The notes: a model not told the origin generated them from the sequence alone. DNA of 64,000 nucleotides from Eleusine coracana subsp. coracana (GCA_032690845.1 CM064424.1:42917511-42981510), one strand, 5' to 3'; numbered from the stretch's first letter, positions 44,701 through 56,084 are shown. Translations and numbers: made by a program.

Positions 44701-44893
44701 AATAGAGATGTAAATTTAATTGTTTTTATATATAGAAACATATCTTGATTGAGATATTTATTATCGATGATTCAATGGATCATATGTTTATTATAAAATA
44801 TTGATATATTAATACATAATTTTTTTGCTCTTGTCGACATCTGACCTCCCGGACCTCGGCACCCCCCATGTCCAAATCCTGGCTTCGCCCCTG
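41710..44893 (+). mobile_element. hAT transposon nested in the copia element
   Basis: Ends CAGTGGCGAAGACAGG and, inverted, CAGGGGCGAAGCCAGG match, and the 8-bp TGGCCATG flanks both sides (41702-41709 and 44894-44901), the hAT duplication. The 3184-bp copy carries one transposase gene in sense orientation with one intron. It interrupts the copia pol region between the integrase and the linker before reverse transcriptase. Confidence 0.95.
42152..44713 (+). pseudogene. hAT transposase with TTF-type zinc finger (ZMYM1-like), broken
   Basis: The start MSGQMKRSRTIDYFYKP fits the family N-terminus. The TTF-type finger has FQCTWFRSFNWLEYS and RAYCLPCFLF. Later come a DUF4371-like block (FCIMVDEARDESKKEQMALVIRFV, GQGYDGASNMRGEWNG, YYIHCMAQKLQLAL), RPGDTRWSSHYKSI, and the C-terminal hAT dimerisation region (YPMLDRLLRLVITLPVSTATTERAFSAMK, LRSKMGDEYMRDYLLVYIEKE). 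Exon 1 ends at 44002 (donor gtaagt) and exon 2 starts at 44086. Two lesions are seen: an in-frame TAG at 42323-42325, and a frameshift near 43775. The first catalytic D (VDEARDES) is present. The enzyme would cut and paste the element, but this copy is inactive unless helped in trans. Confidence 0.9.
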
Positions 44894-44901
44894 TGGCCAT
44901 G

Positions 44902-45730
44902 CATGGCGCATTAGAAGACGTTGGTGTCGCATGTGGCGCAGCTGAGATTGCCGGGGAACCTATCAGAAATGGGTAAACAGAAGCAGGAGGCTGGACCACC
45001 GTGTCAGTCGGAAAAACGGACTCAAGGTCAGGGTCAGGAGAGGGCATAGTGGAGGTGGAGTACTGGAAGTCCGACTCATCAAACACGACGTGCCCGGAGA
45101 TGAGGACGCAGCGGGAGGTGAGATCAAAGCAATAATACTCCTTATGGTCATGAGAGTAGCCAAGGAAGACACACCTAGTCGATCAAGGCGCTAACTTGTG
45201 AGAAGCAGTGGCAGAAGTGTTAGGATAGCAGACGTGCTCGAAAACCCGAAGGTGATCATATCGAGGTGGGGTACGAAAAAGGGCATGGTGAGGGATGGTG
45301 GCGGGTGAGACAGTGGAAGGTAGGTGGCTGTGTGTAGACCCTCAGCCCAGAAACGGGCAGGAAGGGAGGCCTGGAGGAGAAGGGTGCACACGACATTATT
45401 CGTAGTGCGAATCATCCGCTTATCCTTGTCATTCTGAGACAAGGTATACGGATACGACATGCACAGGTAAACACCGCGAGAGAGGAAGAAGTCACGTGAG
45501 ACGCAATTGTCAAACTCACGGCTGTTATCACACTGGACGACCTTGATGGTGAGACCAAACTGAGTGGAAACCCAGGCAAAGAAGGGGAGGAGGGTGGGGA
45601 AGGTGTCACACTTGGCACGCAGCGGGAAAGTCCAAGAGTAATGAGAGAAATCATTAACAATCATCAAGTAATACTAATAGCCAGACATACTAATGATAGG
45701 GGAAGTCCACAAATCACGGTGAATGAGCTC
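44902..45730 (-). pseudogene. Copia integrase, catalytic E lost
   Basis: The minus strand reads HAFELIHRDLWTSPIISMSGY, a stop, then MMIVNDFSHYSWTFPL, VVQCDNSREFDN, GVYLCMSYPYTLSQNDKDKRMIRT and ASLPARFWAEGLHTATYL. The order fits the copia integrase core (rve). At the third catalytic site the usual QNGKAER reads QNDKDKR, so the E is K. The later frame degenerates before the hAT insertion at 44893. Confidence 0.85.
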
Positions 45731-46560
45731 AAAGGCATGACTCTCATACGAAGACGGCGGCGGCCCACGTGACAGCGGCCCGTGCGGCGGCGACGGTGCG
45801 GCGGCGACGGTACGGTGGCGACGGTCTACTGAACGACGGCCAGTGCGGCGGCGGTCCATGCAGCGACGGCAGCGGGGAGAGGAGTCCCGACGGCGGCTGC
45901 CTGCGCGGCGGCGGCGGGGCCCATGGCAGTGGCCCGCGGTAGGGCCCATGGCAGTGGGTCCATGGTAGTGGTTGTTGAGGGGGCGGGTGCCCACACGGCG
46001 ACCGGCTACGGCACAGCGCTCGCGCGCACGACGGGAGGAGTCCCGGGCGGTGGCGGCGTAGCGGGGCCTACGACAGCAGTGGTGGCGACTGGGCCCACGC
46101 GACAGGAGCACCAGCAGAGGCTACGACGGCGGTCCTGGTTCCAACGGCGGTAGCGTTAGTACCGACGGCAGCCGGGGAGTGCGCGATGGCAGCGATCAGG
46201 GCGAGCGCGGCAACGGCGGTAGGGGGCTACGTGGCGCCAGGGGCCCCGACGGCGGCGAGGGCGGGCAGATCTGACGCGGCGGTGGCCAGATCCGGCCCGG
46301 CGGCGACCGGATCTTTGGCGGCGGCCAGATCGGGCCCGGTGTTGATTGGATCTGCGGCGGCGTAGACCGGATCTACGACAGCAGCCCAGGCGCGGGACGA
46401 GCCGGCGGCGGCCATGGAGGTGGGCACGGCGGTCAGCGCGGGCCGACGGGAAGAGGAGGAGGGCAGGAGAGAGAGGGAGGGGTTGGCCGGCGGCCGGCTT
46501 GCGGCGGTGGGTCCAGAGGGTGGCTGGAGGGAGAGAGGGAGAGAAGAGAAAAACCTAATT
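45731..46560 (-). other. GC-rich low-complexity 5' part of the copia element; gag not recognisable
   Basis: Between primer site and integrase there are only about 830 bp, too few for gag plus protease. The DNA is dominated by GGCGGC and CGACGG words. An ATG near 46414 (minus) opens a short alanine-rich frame (MAAAGSSRAWAAVVDP...) that stops at 46227. No CCHC zinc knuckle or protease DSG motif is seen. Either gag was deleted and replaced, or this is an expanded repeat. Confidence 0.6.
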
Positions 46561-46568
46561 TGATACTA

Positions 46569-46688
46569 TGTTAGAGAAATTATTTTTATTGCCACTCCAA
46601 ATCCTAAAAGAATGGATATATAACTCCCTATAGGGTTTTATGGGACAAATATACATAGTCTATATACTCAATATATATTACTCTAACA
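46569..46688 (-). repeat. Copia LTR, 5' copy (relative to element orientation)
   Basis: 120 bp, bounded by TGTTAGAG and CTCTAACA and followed directly by the ATTAC target duplication. LTRs this short are unusual for copia, where 200 bp to over 1 kb is common. Confidence 0.9.
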
Positions 46689-46693
46689 ATTAC

Positions 46694-47229
46694 TGCATAG
46701 AGGAAATATATTACTGTCACTGCTCAAAATAGTAATAAATAAGGGACTTGATAATTTTCTTATACAAATAATTCTATAAAAATCAAAATATCAAATAACA
46801 AATCATTGATTACGATTGACTAGAAAATATAAATAAATAATTGCAAATCTTATTACTGTGGTCAAACGAGAAACTAGTGTCTGTGAGCCTCCGTCGTACA
46901 AAACAGAAGATAATCACTTTGGTAATGACATTTAAGCTTGCTTGTGGATGCAGATTATAATCAGTCTCTGGAAGCATCCACGGCCTTCGAAATGTCTCCC
47001 GCCCTCGCAGCCGGTCTCCAGAAGCATCCTCTGTCTCAACGCCCCTCAAGAACTTACCCAAAAAAAAAAAAACGTCCCTAAAGAATTCTCCAGAAGCACT
47101 CCTGGGAGCTATAAAATCTCTTCACTGACCTCCGCGCTCGGGTCGCGAGAAACTCGCAGAACCAGCACGAAGGAACTCGATCGATCACACCGGCGGACGA
47201 CTCAGGCGCGCTAGCTGACCAAGAACCCA
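46694..47229 (+). promoter_or_regulatory. Promoter and leader of the FKBP gene, with a repeated CCAGAAGCATCC-type motif
   Basis: A TATA box, TATAAAA (47110-47116), lies about 115 bp before the ATG at 47230. Upstream, a 15-base motif occurs three times: TCTCTGGAAGCATCC (46965), TCTCCAGAAGCATCC (47015) and TCTCCAGAAGCACTCC (47087). The GAA units inside them, plus CCTTCGAAAT near 46984, recall degenerate heat-shock elements, and genes of this FKBP family are heat-inducible in other plants. The spacing is not the canonical nGAAnnTTCn, so the link to heat is only a suggestion. Confidence 0.55.
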
Positions 47230-50197
47230 ATGGCGGCGGACGAAAAGTTTGATCTCCCCAGCGCCGGCGAGGAGGAGGAGGAGGTGATGGGGGGCCTGGA
47301 CCAGGACGAGGCCATGAAGGATTTCGAAGAGGACGAGGACGACGACTTCCCAGTGACGACGATGAAGGCCGGTGAGGAGAAGGAGATCGGGAAGCAGGCT
47401 CTCAAGAAGCGGCTCGTCAAGGAGGGTGAGGGGTGGGAGCGCCCCGAGACCGGCGACGAGGTTGAAGGTAAGCATCCGCCCACGCGGTGTGCCCGTGCCG
47501 CTGCCAGTTGTTCGATCGTTGAGTCAGTACAGAAAACATAGTGAAATGGCTGGTCGCTGGGAAGAAATGGCTGGCACAGAAGCAGAGTGAAATTAAATTA
47601 TGGAACTTAGGAAAAACTGATATGATTCCGTTGTTTCTAGATACTAGCTGTGATTAACAACTTCAAAATTAGGATCACATTTAACTTTTAGTTTTCTGAT
47701 TAACTGCTGCTTAAGATCGATGTTAATCACATTTAAGTTGGAAACTCTGACGACACCTGCTTACTAGTACCTAATCTGAATCGAATGATTGTCCATTGCA
47801 GTGCATTACACGGGCACCCTTCTGGATGGGACAAAGTTCGACTCAAGCCGTGACCGCGGCACCCCCTTCAAGTTCAAGCTTGGTCAAGGTTTGTAAAATG
47901 AACTCTTGCTTAATAATAATCGCCATTATAAACAGAGTCTACTTCAGGAACGAATGTTTGACCTGTATTGGCAAATGCAGGGCAAGTGATCAAGGGATGG
48001 GACCAGGGCATCAAGACGATGAAGAAGGGCGAGAACGCCGTCTTCACCATCCCACCGGAGCTTGCCTACGGCGAGACGGGCTCGCCACCAACGATCCCAC
48101 CGAACGCCACCCTGCAGTTTGATGTGGAGCTGCTGTCCTGGGCCAGCGTCAAGGACATCTGCAAGGACGGTGGCATCTTCAAGAAGATCGTCAAAGAAGG
48201 CGAGAAGTGGGACAACCCCAAGGACCTTGACGAAGTTTTTGGTACGTACGGTGGTGTTGTCTGCATTTATACAATATCGCTGTGGCTGGTGTTCTGAGGT
48301 AGTTCTGACATGTTTCGCTTAATTGAGTCGTGCAGTTAAATACGAGGCGAGACTTGAGGATGGAACTGTTGTGTCAAAGTCTGATGGTGTGGAGTTTGCC
48401 GTGAAGGATGGTTTGTATCTTTTCTTTCACTACTGTAATATGCATAGTTCGGCCCAAACTGTCGGCTTTCTAGTCAACTTAATTCAATTTGACAGGTTAC
48501 TTCTGCCCGGCACTTGCAAAGGCTGTGAAGACCATGAAGAAGGGAGAAAAGGTGCTCCTAACTGTCAAGCCAACATGTAAGCTTCAAAATCGTGCTATTA
48601 TGCATATATTATTTGAATACTGATACTGAATTAGCAGTTTGTGAATGGTTTCTGATCATAGTCTCTGTTATTTGTGATTGAGAGCAGATGGTTTCAGTGA
48701 GCAAGGGAGATCAGCTTCTGGAGCTGAAGGTGCAGTGCCTCCAAATGCAACCCTACATATTGATCTTGAGCTGGTCTCTTGGAAGACCGTGACCCTGATT
48801 GGTGATGACAAGAGGATCCTGAAGAAGGTTCTCAAGGAAGGAGAGGGGTATGAACGCCCTAACGATGGGGCCGTTGTGAGAGGTGTGAAATTTGCTAATT
48901 CATGCAATGCTTCTCACCCTACCTTGTTGCTGCAATTTTGACATGTTGCTTAACATAAATTGTTTTGTGCATATACAGTGAGGCTTATTGGCAAGTTAGA
49001 GGATGGAACTGTATTTGTGAAAAAAGGTCATGATGGAGAAGAGCCATTTGAGTTCAAGGTTGATGAGGAACAAGTCATTGCAGGACTTGATATAACAGTC
49101 GTTAATATGAAGAAAGGAGAGGTTGCGTTGGCCAGAATACCACCTCAGCACGCGTTTGGGTCGATCGAAACAAAGCAGGATCTTGCTATAGTTCCTCCTA
49201 ACTCCACTGTGTTTTATGAAGTGGAGCTGGTTTCCTTTGAAAAGGTAATGAATACTAAAATCTATTTCGTCTGCCCATGTCTACCCATTTATTTTTCTGT
49301 TTTTGATCTAAAATGTGTTAACATAAACCTTTTTCATTTTTCAGGATAAAGAATCTTGGGATCTGAAGAGCAATGCTGAGAAGATTGAAGCTGCAGCCAA
49401 GAAGAAGGAAGAAGGTAATGGATGGTTTAAGATGGGCAAGTATGCCAAAGCCTCCAAGAGATACGAGAAGGTAAATACACATGATCGGTCCAAATCTAAT
49501 AATCTCTCTCTGATCATGGTCGGCTCAAAATCTGGCCACCTCATCGATCACTATTAACTCTTATGCTTTTAATTAGGCTGCCAAGTATGTTGAGTATGAC
49601 AGTGCCTTCAGTGAGGAGGAGAAGAAGCAATCTAAAGCTCTCAAGATCAGTTGCAAGCTCAACAATGCCGCTTGCAAGCTGAAACTGAAAGACTACAGGG
49701 AAGCTGAGAAACTCTGTTCCAAGGTATTGTGGATAATATCAATTGTTGCACCTCGTCCGGCTTGAAAATGAGTTTTATGTTCTTAAACTGACCATTAACA
49801 CTTGTATTTTCAGGTTTTAGAGCTTGAGAGTACAAATGTGAAAGCCCTGTACAGAAGGGCACAAGCATACATTGAACTTGTTGATCTGGAGCTGGCAGAG
49901 TTGGATATCAAGAAGGCACTGGAAATTGATCCTGATAACAGGTGAAGTATCAGATGAGATTAAGTGTAGTAATTCAGGCGTACTACCAATGGCTGGAGGT
50001 GACTAACTGTTATTATTCGTTCAATCAGGGATGTGAAGATGGTTTACAAGACCTTGAAGGAAAAGAAGAGAGAGTATAACAGACGAGACGCCAAATTCTA
50101 TGGCAACATGTTCGCGAAATGGAGGAGGGTGGAGCACATGGACAAGGTGCCGGGGAAGCAAGAACCTCAGCCCATGGCCATTGACAGCGCCGCATGA
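47230..50197 (+). CDS. FKBP62: Multidomain FK506-binding peptidyl-prolyl isomerase (three FKBP domains, TPR), FKBP62/ROF1 type
   Basis: Exons: 47230-47467, 47802-47888, 47981-48241, 48336-48410, 48496-48576, 48688-48882, 48979-49244, 49345-49470, 49577-49723, 49814-49941, 50029-50197; 590 residues, all junctions in frame. An acidic N-terminus (EEEEEVMGG, FEEDEDDDF) precedes FKBP domain 1 (about 55-165; HYTG, FDSSRDRGTPF, GQVIKGWDQGI, AYG all kept, so catalytic). Domain 2 (about 195-290) and domain 3 (about 310-400) lack several active-site aromatic residues; domain 3 reads QHAFG where domain 1 has ELAYG. The TPR part (about 415-540; NGWFKMGKYAKASKRYEKA, KLNNAACKLKLKDYREAEKLC, ALYRRAQAYIELVDLELAE) should bind the Hsp90 C-terminus. 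A basic segment (KEKKREYNRRDAKFY) is the likely calmodulin-binding region. The family acts as Hsp90 co-chaperone in heat acclimation. Orthology to FKBP62 versus its paralog FKBP65 is not settled by sequence reading alone. Confidence 0.94.
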
Positions 50198-52109
50198 GAT
50201 CTGAACTCTGCACTACCGTTGCAACGCCGTGTTATTACTATGGCTATGATACTGCTTGTTTTTGGCCCTCTCTATGATCACCTATGTATCATTTTCTTGT
50301 TCTCTGCGGTTTCAAACCCATGTGTATCAACGGCACGCGTGAAATACTGAAATGTTTTTGATCGTCTGCTGCTGTGATTTTATTGTGGATGGACGCTTAA
50401 TGAGAAAAAAAAAATATGGTGTACTGGGCTTAAATCTTGATAGTTGATATGCTATAATAAACATTGAGTAATGCATGATTTTGTCGCTCTTTTCGCCCTC
50501 AAACCTCTCCTCTAATATAAAAGACGAAAAACATACCACTCTCTCTTCTGGTATAAAGATGTTAAGAAAATGTACCTCTCCTTGTAGCAGCTGAATACTA
50601 AATATCCTTCAATGCCGTGCCTGAGGACCCACACTGACGGACAAGGTGCTAAACAAGATGATTTTGTTAGAGATTTACTGTTTTATTTTGAACACTTTTA
50701 TAGTAGACCTAAATAAATGTACACTGTTAATTTTCTTCATCCAATGATCTAGATCACAATTATGATACTCTCTCAATTCACCAGTATCATAAGCATGATA
50801 TAGAGGTATCATGAAATTATATGGGCAATTTAGGTATTAAGAAATACAAAAAAAACTTTCAAATTTCATATGAATGTGATTCATTTTTATTTCTCCTCGA
50901 TCATAGGCTCATAGCTTTGGGGGGGGGGGGGGGGGGGGGGGGTTATGAGTCTGTGGCCGCTACGGCAGATGTGCACCTTCGCCGGAGCCATGTTCCTTGT
51001 GTCGGTTCTTGCTGCCACAAGCTTAGAATTAGATCCTTGCTGCCTTCACCGGAGCATGCAGGAAGACAGATATGTGCGGAGTTGAAATCAACAATTAATT
51101 CTTAGGATTTATTTCCCATTCAATGCCAGTTCAAATACACTGTGTTTCCAACACTTCATGAACTAAATACAGAGCATAAATCGAAGGCCATTCAACTGGA
51201 ACAAACAAGCGTTCGTTTTGGTTTAAAGTTCATTATAGATCTTCATTTGTAATGGAACACGAGTAGGGAACTAGAAGTTCATGTTCTGGTGTGGGCGGAA
51301 ATTGACGACACCGGAGGCAGAGCAACGGGCCCACGGCCTACCCTAGAGAAGATGCGAACTGATGGCGGTCGATTCAAACATCAGGCAACAAAACTCCCAA
51401 CAATATGACAGTTTTCTATCGAAAGGGTACGAAGAGATCAAGTCCTTAATTACTAAGAAATTACAAAAATACCTAATCAAATGAAGGGTAAGATCTGATC
51501 CATGATACCTCAACTTATTGGTATCATGGTCTACTGTAATTATTTTTGATACAGTGCTAGCCGGCTCTCTTTCATCTCTACCAAAATATATCAAAAGGTG
51601 CAAGACGGATTTATTATGAAATACAGCCATCTGGCCTATTCAACAGATACTTTGATCCTTTCCTTCTACAAATTTGTGCTGCAAAATTAATTAAATTTGC
51701 ATGATATGCTTAGTGTAAAATCAAAATTAGTAGATAGTAACACATTGTGTACATGTCGACAAAATCATAAGGTAAGTTTTTTCCCCTCTCCATTTCTGAA
51801 AGCAAATTATTATTTTACCTCTCAAATAACTTTGATGCATGCATGATGCATCTAAAGACAATTATTGTAATGTGCCTGGCATCTAAAACGGCATTCTATC
51901 TCATCAACAACTTTCATGTATGCATTTGCCATCTAGTGACAGCGACTGTTAGTGGCTTGGTGCCTAAAATCTGTTCATTCACAAGAATTTGGACCTTTAA
52001 AATTACAACAAAAGAAAGAAAAACTCAGCGAGCTGGACACTACTTATTACTAGATTAAGACGACTATGTCGAGTGGGGGCTTGAGCTCGATCATGAAGAT
52101 GCAGATGAG
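50198..52109. other. Region between the FKBP and CHUP1-like genes (3' ends facing each other)
   Basis: The two genes converge. The FKBP 3' untranslated region likely covers the first 200-300 bp. Between about 50740 and 51560, GGTATCATG and its inverse recur (near 50805 and 51500), hinting at a decayed inverted-repeat element, but I could not fix ends. A G homopolymer lies at 50919-50942. No gene is seen. Confidence 0.5.
50919..50942. repeat. 24-base G homopolymer
   Basis: An uninterrupted G run that could form a G-quadruplex on this strand. The glycine-rich frame across it is an artefact. Confidence 0.9.
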
Positions 52110-53890
52110 TTAAGGAGAGGAGACCATCTGAATCCGCCGTCTTACTTCTTCAAAGGAGTGCTTTGCTTCGCAGTCGAGACCTCCAGCAAACTAACAAATC
52201 ATCATGAAACGCAGGCAAGAAAAGTAACTGGATTAAATATCCATGCATCGATTTGTAAAGTATATAAATGTTGTAAAGTGGGTAACCTCGTGGACTTTAT
52301 AAGAGAAGCACACGCTTTGAACAAGAAGAGAATAAGCCTCGTTTGCTGCCATCTCCTTCTTGTCCAACTCCTTCAGGACTTTTTTCATATACTTCTTCGC
52401 CAGATTCACGGATGCCAATCTCATCTTCATAATGTAGACATGCAGAACTTAAATAACATGTTGTTAACCGTTCATCAGCATAAATTAAATTAGGAGAGTA
52501 GCTTGAGTGACAACCTTCAAAGCCATCCCAGAATCAAGCATCCAGTCAGTTGGAATTCTCAACTCTTTGTAGGACGGTATCACCGTGCTCCTCAGATTCA
52601 CTAATCTGTTCATATTCTTCTCTAATCTGTGGCCCATAAATTATAAGTCAAGTGACGCCAAGAAGATGAAACAACACCATATATTTTTTAGCATTAGCAT
52701 GTAAAATATTGATGCCTTCTGCTGTTTCTATTGACATACATACTTGACTAGCAAGCCTGAAATCTTCCTGAGCGTGGCCTCGCATGTGCTACCATCATCA
52801 TCATTCAAGGAGGAGATTTCCGTAAGAAGATGCTTGAGGTGCCGGTACTCGGATGCCGCTTCTCGGAGTGCATCGGCTTTCTGCTCAGGCCAGTTGAAGT
52901 GCTTCAGGACAGCTGTCTCGTCAGACTGGAAAGATGTTAGCAACAAGTAACTGATGAAGAGCTAACTTTGTGTAATCGTGTTGGTCTTTCATTACCAGAG
53001 TAGAAAGTTGTTGATCCAGCCAATCCACAAAGGCAAGGACTTGCTCTGCATCAGCGAAGGAACTGGTGTGGACCTTCTTGATGCAATCGTTGATGAACTC
53101 GGCTTTCGTTTCGACATCTGCTTTGATCTGAAACAAAGAGTAATTCATGTAAAAAGAATAGTCTGCTAAAAGATTAAATTTAGTTTCCTAAAATGAATGG
53201 AATGAATGGCGACCAACGGACCGATAAGATGTGCATGGAGCGGTTCTGCAGCTCCCAAACAAAATCGCTGTGATGATATCTGCCTTTGCCACTGTGCTGA
53301 TGCAGCTTGTTGGTCAATAGAGAGTTGTAACTGTCACGCACTGCGGTAGCCTTGTTCACCGGGATTAATGGGCCTTGCAGCCTTTTCTGCCGGGGCGGTG
53401 GCGGTGGCGGTGGCGGCGGTGGTCGTGCAGGGACTCTGGCAATTTCTTTGGTAGGCAGGGGAGGTAGAACAGTTGGTGGTTTTGGTTTGTTGGTTGCAGC
53501 ATCATTGTCAGCTTGCTCTTGATGTGATGGATCATTGCTGCCGGTGGCTTTGCTCAGCCCTTTCTGCAGGTCTGCGTTAAGCTGGAGCAGGCGCTGCACC
53601 TCCTTCTGCAGGGCCTCCACCTCCCCGCGTAGGCGAACCACCTCCTCCTCGATGGTCTCCTCATGCTCAGCAGACTCCTTGGTGCTCGCCTTCCTCATCG
53701 ACACCGGCATAGGCATAGCACGCTGCTGCCTTCTCGCTGCTGCCATGGTTGTGGTTGTGGTGGTTCTTGTGAGAACTGGCGGTGGAGGCACTGCTCTAGA
53801 TGTGACCCGTGTTCTCGTGGCTACTGGAGATGTCGATGGCGAGGAGACCTTGCCTCCACGGCCGTCGCCGATTGGAACTTGTTGCTTCAT
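52110..53890 (-). CDS. Short CHUP1-like protein (chloroplast-positioning/IPGA1 family)
   Basis: Exons on the minus strand: 53890-53222, 53127-52996, 52925-52744, 52626-52515, 52424-52287, 52190-52110; 437 residues, all junctions in frame. Exon 1 gives a serine- and threonine-rich N-terminus, a coiled coil (EEEVVRLRGEVEALQKEVQRLLQ near residue 85) and a proline run (PARPPPPPPPPPPRQK near 165). The C-terminal half is the conserved CHUP1 block: IKADVETKAEFINDCI, FVDWLDQQLSTL, AVLKHFNWPEQKADALREAA, MNRLVNLRSTVIPSYKELRIPTDWMLDSGM, LASVNLAKKYMKKV, FAGGLD. CHUP1 itself (about 1000 residues) binds the chloroplast envelope and promotes short actin filaments that move chloroplasts. This protein lacks the long N-terminal half with the hydrophobic anchor, so it resembles the short Arabidopsis homologs. 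Its role is less clear and may concern actin or microtubules. Confidence 0.88.
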
Positions 53891-54984
53891 ACTTGATACC
53901 CTGACAGCTTTTCCCTTCTAGCGATCCAGATTAGCACTGTCACCCTGATCCGCCCATATGCTGACTGAATACATCCCAAGTCCAATCAATAATAAAGAAC
54001 CTCCAAATTCACAATACATTTGGGTTCAAGAGTGACTAGAAAAACTCGTTTAATAACTAACATCAGCACTGTGAAGGAAGTAATTAAGGAACGATTTGAA
54101 GACACCAAATAATATCAGAAAGCATAATTCCTTCTCCAAATAAAAATAATGAAAAAACCAGAATCACCTTGTAGAATGCAAGAGCCGAGCATATCTAATC
54201 TGAAAGGGATAAAATTAATTAAGTTGACAAGAGAATATAGTTGAGAACGGAGAACAGGTGCCTGTGCTACTTGTTATAGCTGCCAACAACGGTTGTTGGA
54301 TAGTGGGAAATCAGTTACGACATATGGATCAACTGAGTTCACCGCAATAGCTCGACGTGGTGGGCATGTAGTGTCTCAACAACAGCTAACTCTCCATTGA
54401 CATTACTGGCTGGTGACATCAATTCAATCGGAACTTCCGAAAAGTGCAGAGCGGTCGTTGAGCTGGGTACAAATTACTTGTGGAAGGATTTGTTGGAGCT
54501 ACGTATATGGTGAGTGCAACAAGTAGGCAAAGTGGCAGAAAAAATAATGAGTAAGTAGAGTAAGGACTCTGGTGGTGGTGTTAGGTGATGGAGGCCATTC
54601 GATTAAAGATTTACATCGGACCCGCTATAAGCAACCTAGCTTGGATTTCTTGAGAAGAAAATAGACTTGAGGAACATCAAAGCAAAACAAAGATGACTAA
54701 CAGTCAGGCCTGCTAATAGTATTGATAGATAGGAAAAGGTAACAAGAAAATGATGGGAGTTTAATGGAAGTTGTTATAAAATAAAATGATGATCTGCTGA
54801 TACTCCCTCGATTTTAAAATTATTATTATTAAGAAGATAGTTACTGAATCCAAATGTCAATTTTTTCGTGGCTGGCACTGCATGATAGAGTGCTGACAGC
54901 AGATAACATGGTCAAAAAAAACTAGCAGTGCAATCCAACCTGCCTGCTACTATGAACAAGAAACTACACAACACATGCTTACAC

Positions 54985-55200
54985 AATGCAATTTCATGAA
55001 AACCGTGTGCCTAGTTCTTTGTCGTGTGCAATATGTCGAGCACACGGCGAAGAGCCTCTTTACCGTGTACAATATCTAAGGCTTATGACAAAGCCGGCTT
55101 TGTTGACGAATTTTTTTTTGAAAGATATCATGTATAGCACACGATAAAGATTTTGATATGAGTATTTTATGCTTCAGCACATCACGGGCGTACTGTGACA
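54985..55200. repeat. CACTA-like subterminal repeat scrap
   Basis: The words ACCGTGTGCC, GTCGTGTGCAATATG, GAGCACACGGCGAAGAG and ACCGTGTACAATATC occur within 100 bp in both orientations. Grass CACTA (En/Spm) elements have such GTGTGC/GCACACGG subterminal repeats. No CACTA end or transposase is found, so it is a fragment. Confidence 0.4.
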
Positions 55201-56084
55201 AGCGGCGGGGGCGACGGGCGAGATATAAAGAAGAGAAAACCTGTACAACGGGGTTCTTTTCAATTGACAGTGGGCCGATTGGGCTTTGAAGCTGCATCAC
55301 GTCATTTACTCATGGCCATGAAGCGGGCTGGCCTTGCTCGACCGGCACTGCAGCCAGCCTATGGGCTAAGATAAGGCTATGGTCTCGGCTGACATTGATG
55401 GGCTGACTGGCTGAGTTTTGTGGTTTATATTGGGTTGAATGGTTACCTGGTACAGATAACGGGTGTAGAAGAGTCTCGAAAAAAAAAAGATAAACGGGTG
55501 TAGAAACGTGATAGTACTGACTGAAAACAGGAAATCGAGAAAAAGGAAGTGAACGTCTTAGCCGTTTTTATCCACTCATCCCACTCCCATCCCGTTTCCA
55601 TGTATAAACCGTGAATCCAAAAACAAACGGGAGAAATCGGTCGGCCAGGGCTGCAAGTTGGGACAGGATTTATCCAACCAGTTTTCACCCTACAGGAAAC
55701 CTTGGTATTGAAGATGAAGGGTTCCAAACTACCTTGCCGATAACCCAAGAAACCTGTTTTCTCGCCGTCTTTCACCCGAGACTTTTTCTATTGTTGTACC
55801 TGATTTGGTTCTCTCTTTTACCTTTTTTATGACATATTTTCTAGCTTTTAGCTGATTGAAAGCTTTCAATTAATGGTTTGTTTTATTGAGTTTTAATTTT
55901 TCTTTTATAAGATTATTTATATAATAATTATAAATCATTAGATCTAGATCTAATAATCTAAAGAGGTGAATGAAAGTTGCCCCAAACTTTTAGTCAGCTG
56001 AAAATTAGCAAATCTCTTTTTATAATATTGATATAAACTCGTATGAACAAATATATGCAATAATTACTTTACTCCTTTGGGCTA

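Larger units (their letters stand above)
39521..46688 (-). mobile_element. Ty1/copia retrotransposon with ~120-bp LTRs, split by a hAT element
   Basis: The left LTR (39521-39642) and right LTR (46569-46688) both start TGTTAGAGAAATTAT and end near ACTCTAAC(A). The 5-bp ATTAC flanks both (39516-39520 and 46689-46693). Next to the left LTR a purine-rich tract (on the minus strand) fits the polypurine tract. Next to the right LTR the minus strand reads TAGTATCAAATTAGG, an altered initiator-Met primer site. Both place the 5' end on the right, agreeing with the minus-strand pol debris. The total is 7168 bp, of which 3184 bp is the inserted hAT plus its 8-bp duplication. The LTRs differ at several positions and pol is broken, so the copy is old and inactive. 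Confidence 0.92.

Noticed and set aside
50821..51105. 94-codon frame with a glycine run
   Set aside because: The glycines come from the G24 homopolymer; there is no other coding signal.
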